Part shown: piece after piece, positions 32,025 to 36,136 of the stretch
Layout: each line of letters begins with the position of its first letter
How positions within the stretch are numbered: position 1 is the first letter of the stretch
NCBI GenBank assembly: GCA_964613745.1
Contig: CAZTJA010000018.1
Location: 1-36,136, forward strand
Length of the DNA: 36,136 bases
From: CAZTJA01 sp964613745
GTDB lineage: Bacteria; Desulfobacterota; Desulfomonilia; Desulfomonilales; Desulfomonilaceae
Direction of reading: 5' to 3'
Made by a program: the position numbers and the translations under genes
The notes under the pieces: model-generated
Told to the model about the DNA's origin: nothing
Database searches by the model: none
Seen by the model: the letters and a program-made list of their open reading frames with translations, nothing else

Positions 32025-33062
32025 ATGAAAAGATTAAGCATATACTGTTTGCTTTTAAGCTTCTTGCTGCTAACGGTTGAATCCCAGGCCACAAATTGCA
32101 GAGCCCCACACTTTGGGAGCATTTCCGACGGATTTCGCTATGGATTTCCTCCTGGAATCGAGCAGAGCGGATTAGTTTTTGCGGGCATCGAAGTTCCAAT
32201 TCATAGACCTGATGTCAAGCAACGCATTCTCAAAGAATTAAATTACCTTCTCCAGGATCGGAGATCCCGCGTCATACTTTGGTTAAGTAAGAGCGATACC
32301 TACAAAGGCACGATTCTTCCAATACTGAAACAATACGACATACCTCTCGAATTCATATTTCTGGCTGCTATCGAAAGTAGTTACAACAGCAGAGCACTTT
32401 CCAGTGCAGGAGCATATGGCTACTGGCAATTCATAAAACCTACGGCTCTTTGCGGCCCTAAAGGTTGTGATCAATACGACTGGAAAATGAATATCAATCA
32501 TTGGAAGGACGATCGAGCAGATCTTAATCATTCAACACATTCAGCGGCTCGCTATTTGGCATGGATAAATCGTGTTAAGAAGGTTTCTCTTGAAAGTGGA
32601 GATCGCGAGGGGTTTAACGATTGGTTCTTAACTGCAGCTTCCTATAATGCCGGCCCGGGTCGTGTGTCACAGCGTCTGAATATGTATAAGGTAGATCAAT
32701 ATTGGGATGTACCGCTGCCCATTGAGACGGAACGCTATGTTCCACGATGGATTGCCGTATCGCTCATCAGTAAATACAGAGACTTTTATGGGGTCCAGGT
32801 TCCTCATCAGAACTCGACTGCATTCGACACCTTAGAAAATGTAAAATTGCAGAAGGATCTTTCCATCAACACCATGGCAAAATTACTCGAAACCACGCCG
32901 AGAGCGGTATGGTATCTCAATACACGCATATCCCCGGAGAAAGGCAGTTTTCCCGCTAAGAACGGGAAATCATCGGTTGAGCATACGATCCATGTTCCTA
33001 AAGGAATGAAAACCAAGTTTTTGGCTAGATTGGCGGCCAACGGGTACACTAACAAGAAATGA
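32025..33062 (+). CDS. Membrane-bound lytic transglycosylase, MltD/SLT type
   Basis: A 345-residue exported murein lyase. A signal peptide (core 5-17, ending SQA) precedes a short N-terminal extension and the SLT catalytic domain (about 95-250). The catalytic glutamate is Glu117 in LAAIESSYNSRALS, followed by GAYGYWQF and AASYNAGPGRV, which are GH23 signatures. It cleaves the MurNAc-GlcNAc bond to give anhydro ends in the periplasm. MltD enzymes usually carry LysM repeats after the catalytic domain; here the roughly 80-residue C-terminus has at most one degenerate LysM-like segment (LSINTMAKLLETTPRAVWYLN and a later TIHVPKGM). The ribosome binding site is weak. It is 35 bases after the S24 regulator and probably co-transcribed, so its expression may be under that repressor. 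Confidence 0.88.
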   Translation: MKRLSIYCLLLSFLLLTVESQATNCRAPHFGSISDGFRYGFPPGIEQSGLVFAGIEVPIHRPDVKQRILKELNYLLQDRRSRVILWLSKSDTYKGTILPILKQYDIPLEFIFLAAIESSYNSRALSSAGAYGYWQFIKPTALCGPKGCDQYDWKMNINHWKDDRADLNHSTHSAARYLAWINRVKKVSLESGDREGFNDWFLTAASYNAGPGRVSQRLNMYKVDQYWDVPLPIETERYVPRWIAVSLISKYRDFYGVQVPHQNSTAFDTLENVKLQKDLSINTMAKLLETTPRAVWYLNTRISPEKGSFPAKNGKSSVEHTIHVPKGMKTKFLARLAANGYTNKK

Positions 33063-33085
33063 CGGCAATAGTCTGAAGATAGATA

Positions 33086-33655
33086 TCAGATTACCGTATG
33101 GATTGCTTTGGAAGCAACAATCAGAGCTTTGGCCGGGACATTGGACTCGATTTCCACTTTGATCTGATCCGAAACGTATGCACAATCATCTTGATTAAGT
33201 ATGTTGCTCTTTATTGAATCACTACTCAGCAGTATCGATCCCTCAAGACAGTAAATGAGACAACTGCCGTGAATTTTCGCAGGACTCTTCTCACGTCCAT
33301 GAAATTTCAGTAACACGGCATTAATATTTTTTAAGAAGACCTCTTCAAGCAAGTCGGTAAGATGCGGACCCTCCGGAAGATCCTCGTCATACTGATTGCT
33401 TCCTTTTTTTATAATGACGATGGGATCATAGAGGGCCTCACTGATAAATTCTGACGCATTGACTCCGAAGGCATTGGATATTTTAACCAAAGTGTTTAAT
33501 GTGGGAGAAGTTTTTCCAAGCTCAATAGAGCTCAAATTGGATGCCGCTATACCTGTCATTTCCGATAGGGCGGTGAGGGATATCTCTTTCTGCTTGCGGT
33601 AAGCTCTAATTTTTCGGCCGACTTGTAACTGTAGCGAGGTTGCAAATGTTTTCAT
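33086..33655 (-). CDS. XRE-family regulator with C-terminal cupin domain
   Basis: A 189-residue transcription factor. A helix-turn-helix of the XRE/SinR class (about 12-67, SLTALSEMTGIAASNLSSIELGKTSPTLNTLVKISNAFGV) is followed by a cupin-type beta-barrel (about 105-185, with LLKFHGREKSPAKIHGSCLIYCLEGSILL and the ALIVASKAIH end). Such HTH-cupin proteins sense small ligands or metals; the usual histidine set is only partly visible. It starts four bases after the radA stop on the same strand, with GGATGAG as ribosome binding site, so it is translationally coupled to radA. It ends 23 bases from the convergent lytic transglycosylase gene, without a visible hairpin. The target genes are unknown. 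Confidence 0.87.
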   Translation of the reverse strand: MKTFATSLQLQVGRKIRAYRKQKEISLTALSEMTGIAASNLSSIELGKTSPTLNTLVKISNAFGVNASEFISEALYDPIVIIKKGSNQYDEDLPEGPHLTDLLEEVFLKNINAVLLKFHGREKSPAKIHGSCLIYCLEGSILLSSDSIKSNILNQDDCAYVSDQIKVEIESNVPAKALIVASKAIHTVI

Positions 33656-33659
33656 TCGC

Positions 33660-35021
33660 TCATCCGAACAGTGCAGGAGCGAGATCGGCGATCTTGTTTA
33701 TGCCGGTGACTGAAACCCCGGTCGGAATGTGTATGTTCTGCAATGAATGAACGGGAGCTATGATCCGGCCGTAACCCATCCTCAAAGCTTCGTTGATCCT
33801 TTCAGCAGGTCTGGATACACTTCGTACTTCACCTGCCAAACCTATTTCTCCGAAAATAAGTGTGCGTTCAAGTATCGGCCGATCCACAAAAGACGATATG
33901 AGGGAAGCGGCAACGGCCAAATCCACCCCGGGTTCCTGGGCTCTTATGCCTCCTATGGAGTTGAGAAAAATGTCCTGATCGTAAAAGGTGTACCCGAGCT
34001 TTTTCTCCAGGACGGCAACAATTAGGGCCAGTCTTTGGGAATCAATTCCCAAACAGGTTCTTCGGCCCTGTCCACTTACCGGTCCACATACGAGTGCTTG
34101 AATTTCAGCCAAAATTGGTCTTGAACCCTCGATTATCGAAGTTACCACTGAACCCGAAACATTATCAGGCTTTTCTGCCAAAAACAGCTCTGAGGGACAC
34201 GAAACTTGCCTCAGACCGAAATCCGTCATTTCAAATACGCCAATTTCACTCACCGAACCGAAACGGTTTTTAACAGCTCGCAAAATTCTGTAGTTGAGGC
34301 TTCGTTCTCCCTCAAAATAAACTACCGTATCGACCATGTGTTCCAATGTCTTGGGACCGGCGAGAAAGCCGTCTTTGGTGACATGTCCGACTAGAAAGCA
34401 TGCGGAGGTGCTCTTCTTAACAAATTCCATGAATGCTGCGGCAGTATTGCGAACCTGCGCCACGCTTCCGGCCTGTGCTTCCGATTGTGCCGTGTAAATT
34501 GATTGAACGGAGTCTAGGACCAGTACGGCGGGTGCCTGAGCTCTCAATTTGTCGAGGATCTGCTCGAGTTCATTTTCCACGAGTATCAAGACTCCGGAAT
34601 TGTCTAAGTGAAGTCTTTGCGCTCTCAATTTAATTTGGATCGCAGACTCTTCTCCCGATACGTAGACAACCTTTTCTCCTGATTCGGCTACGCGGGATAA
34701 AGCTTGTAACAGAAGGGTACTTTTTCCTATTCCCGGATCACCTCCTATCAGAATGAGGCTGGATCGGACTATACCTCCGCCAAGTACTCGATCCAGTTCA
34801 TCTATACCTGTCCGTATTCTCGCATGATTTTCGGAACTCACGTTCTCGAGAAGAACAAAATCTTCGTTTTCAGATGTATTCGCTTTGAACAGCTTTTTTC
34901 GGGATTGTTCGACCTGCTTTTCGACAACGGTGTTCCATTCTCCGCAACCCGGGCATCTTCCCATCCACTTCAGAAGGGACTTGTTACAGCTATTGCAAAT
35001 AAAAACGGTCTCTGTTTTCAT
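33660..35021 (-). CDS. radA: DNA repair protein RadA/Sms
   Basis: A 453-residue RecA-like ATPase that helps branch migration in recombination. It has a C4 zinc finger (Cys9, Cys12, Cys23, Cys26), Walker A GGDPGIGKST (93-102), a Walker B VLVLDSVQ near 166-173, the RadA-specific KNRFG (251-255), and a C-terminal Lon-protease-like domain (about 280-453, without the catalytic serine-lysine use of Lon). The ATG at 35021 gives MKTETVFICNSC, which matches the normal RadA start. A longer frame from a TTG at 35060 adds 13 residues with no better ribosome binding site. It is divergent from a radical SAM gene and followed by an XRE-cupin gene. Confidence 0.95.
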   Translation of the reverse strand: MKTETVFICNSCNKSLLKWMGRCPGCGEWNTVVEKQVEQSRKKLFKANTSENEDFVLLENVSSENHARIRTGIDELDRVLGGGIVRSSLILIGGDPGIGKSTLLLQALSRVAESGEKVVYVSGEESAIQIKLRAQRLHLDNSGVLILVENELEQILDKLRAQAPAVLVLDSVQSIYTAQSEAQAGSVAQVRNTAAAFMEFVKKSTSACFLVGHVTKDGFLAGPKTLEHMVDTVVYFEGERSLNYRILRAVKNRFGSVSEIGVFEMTDFGLRQVSCPSELFLAEKPDNVSGSVVTSIIEGSRPILAEIQALVCGPVSGQGRRTCLGIDSQRLALIVAVLEKKLGYTFYDQDIFLNSIGGIRAQEPGVDLAVAASLISSFVDRPILERTLIFGEIGLAGEVRSVSRPAERINEALRMGYGRIIAPVHSLQNIHIPTGVSVTGINKIADLAPALFG

Positions 35022-35158
35022 ATATACATCGAAGAACTGGAAAACTTCATTATTGACCAACGAAAGAAGGTTTTGGGGCTCATGGCCTTGTGAAACCGGA
35101 CATGGTAAAATCGACCATTAACTTTGATTGTTGAACTGCCACATCTTATAAACTGCAT

Positions 35159-36085
35159 ATGTCCGAAACTCAACAGAGATACCGTTCATTATCGTCCTGG
35201 CTAAAAGAAATTTTTGGTGAACGAGTCCATAAAATAACGCTCGATTCAGGTTTAGGCTGCCCCAACCGTGACGGAACGTTGGGAGTGGGGGGCTGTATTT
35301 ATTGCAATTCAAGGGGCTCCGGGAATGGAGAATTCGCAAAGGGAAAGACCATTTCCGAGCAGCTGAAGATAGGTATTTCAGCAATGTCGGAAAGGTACAA
35401 GGCCCGCAAATTTATTGCTTACATGCAGTCTTTTTCAAACACCTATGCTCCTATTCATCATCTGAAAGCCATCTATGCCCAAGCCCTACATCCAAAGGAA
35501 ATTGTTGGTTTGGCGGTAGGAACCAGGCCTGATTTAGTCGGGAACGATGTGCTGGAACTGTTAGCGGAATTTTCAGAACAAAAACTCGTTTGGCTGGAAT
35601 TGGGGTTACAGTCCGCTCACAATGATACTCTGAAACTGTTGAACCGTGGTCATGACGCTGAGGCATTTTTCAATGCCGTCGAAAGATCAAATCGTTTCGG
35701 CCTGCGGGTGATCGCCCATCTGATTTTGGGATTACCACACGAGACATTACCACAGATGCGAGCTACTGCACGAGCAGTTTCAGATGCCGGAGTTCATGGA
35801 GTAAAACTCCATCCTCTCTACGCAGTCCGAGGGACGGTTTTGGCCAAAATGGTTGAGTGCGGCACTTGTAGGCTGATGACGGAAGACGAGGCTGCGGATG
35901 CCACAATCGCTGTACTTGAGGAGCTTTCCCCCGAAATAGTGATCCACAGATTAACTTCGGACCCTCATCCGGAGGAACTCTTCGCACCGGATTGGATGCT
36001 GGACAAACGCGCGGTTCGAAACCGATTACAAAAGGAATTAAGCAGGAGGAACATTTTCCAGGGTGCGCGACGGATGAGAAAGTGA
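35159..36085 (+). CDS. Radical SAM protein of the TIGR01212/YhcC family
   Basis: A 308-residue iron-sulfur enzyme. The cluster-binding cysteines follow the family spacing CPNRDGTLGVGGCIYC (Cys34, Cys46, Cys49, i.e. C-x11-C-x2-C) rather than the classic CxxxCxxC. Further family motifs are AYMQSFSNTYAP, VGLAVGTRPD, WLELGLQSAHNDTLKLLNRGH and HLILGLPHET, ending in the conserved LTSDPHPEELFAPDWMLDK. The reaction of YhcC is not established; structural relatives such as Elp3 suggest RNA or small-molecule modification, which is inference. The ATG at 35159 has no clear Shine-Dalgarno, so the transcript may have a short leader. It is divergent from radA. The stop lies 51 bases from the right edge, where only a weak GGCA/TGCC hairpin is seen. 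Confidence 0.92.
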   Translation: MSETQQRYRSLSSWLKEIFGERVHKITLDSGLGCPNRDGTLGVGGCIYCNSRGSGNGEFAKGKTISEQLKIGISAMSERYKARKFIAYMQSFSNTYAPIHHLKAIYAQALHPKEIVGLAVGTRPDLVGNDVLELLAEFSEQKLVWLELGLQSAHNDTLKLLNRGHDAEAFFNAVERSNRFGLRVIAHLILGLPHETLPQMRATARAVSDAGVHGVKLHPLYAVRGTVLAKMVECGTCRLMTEDEAADATIAVLEELSPEIVIHRLTSDPHPEELFAPDWMLDKRAVRNRLQKELSRRNIFQGARRMRK

Positions 36086-36136
36086 GGCAACACCGAATGG
36101 TGCCAAAACGGCTATTCCAATACGAAAATTACATCG

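Noticed and set aside
30934..33062. Prophage remnant suggested by repressor and lytic enzyme
   Set aside because: No integrase, structural, terminase or holin genes are visible, and the flanking genes are normal chromosomal ones; the transglycosylase is exported and MltD-like rather than an endolysin.

Overview
The window looks like a chromosomal segment of an anaerobic Desulfobacterota (delta-proteobacterial) bacterium. This rests on gene content: a high-affinity branched-chain-type ABC importer carrying its own acyl-CoA ligase, very large multi-PAS hybrid histidine kinases (one with a CxxCH-bearing DUF3365 sensor domain), and the rpmH-rnpA-yidD-yidC-jag-mnmE block. It has the Gram-negative outer-membrane hallmarks (RND pump, beta-barrel protein, long YidC with a periplasmic domain). 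Base composition is moderate and fairly even. The genus cannot be fixed from the sequence alone. No insertion sequence, CRISPR array or prophage block is visible.

Layout. (1) 1-1260: an unrecognised gene cut by the left edge (minus), a GlsB/YeaQ-type small membrane protein (plus), and a 37-residue single-helix membrane microprotein candidate (minus). (2) 1323-8263, all minus: livH-livM-binding protein-acyl-CoA ligase-livG-livF. A hairpin terminator sits just after the binding protein, which should make it more abundant than the ligase and ATPases. The likely logic is import of a carboxylic or amino acid followed by CoA activation. (3) 8580-9452: an exported eight-repeat ankyrin protein. (4) 9627-14062: a two-gene RND efflux system (membrane fusion protein, then pump) without an outer-membrane channel. 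(5) 14806-23230: a PhnD-like binding protein (plus) facing two giant hybrid histidine kinases in tandem (minus), with no DNA-binding response regulator nearby. (6) 23600-23676: tRNA-Arg(ACG) with its promoter and terminator. (7) 23803-24579: a membrane protein with a coiled coil and SH3 domain.

(8) 24863-29537, all plus: the conserved rpmH-rnpA-yidD-yidC-jag-mnmE block for ribosomal protein L34, RNase P, membrane protein insertion, RNA binding and tRNA modification. Its first three genes overlap one another out of frame, and yidD has no ordinary start codon where the family expects one. (9) 29773-30738: a probable outer-membrane beta-barrel protein with a strong terminator. (10) 30934-31989: a LexA/cI-type HTH-S24 regulator under a near-consensus promoter containing a palindrome, followed by an MltD-like lytic transglycosylase. 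(11) 33086-35021 (minus): radA followed four bases later by an XRE-cupin regulator, divergent from a YhcC-type radical SAM gene near the right edge.

Several starts given here differ from the longest open frame because an alternative GTG or TTG lies inside the Shine-Dalgarno sequence of a better ATG (glsB-like, livG, livH, second kinase). The most unusual items are the overlapping rpmH/rnpA/yidD starts, the cysteine-rich insert in a kinase PAS domain, the heme-type sensor kinase, the microprotein next to livF, and the self-contained S24 regulator with a palindrome in its promoter spacer.
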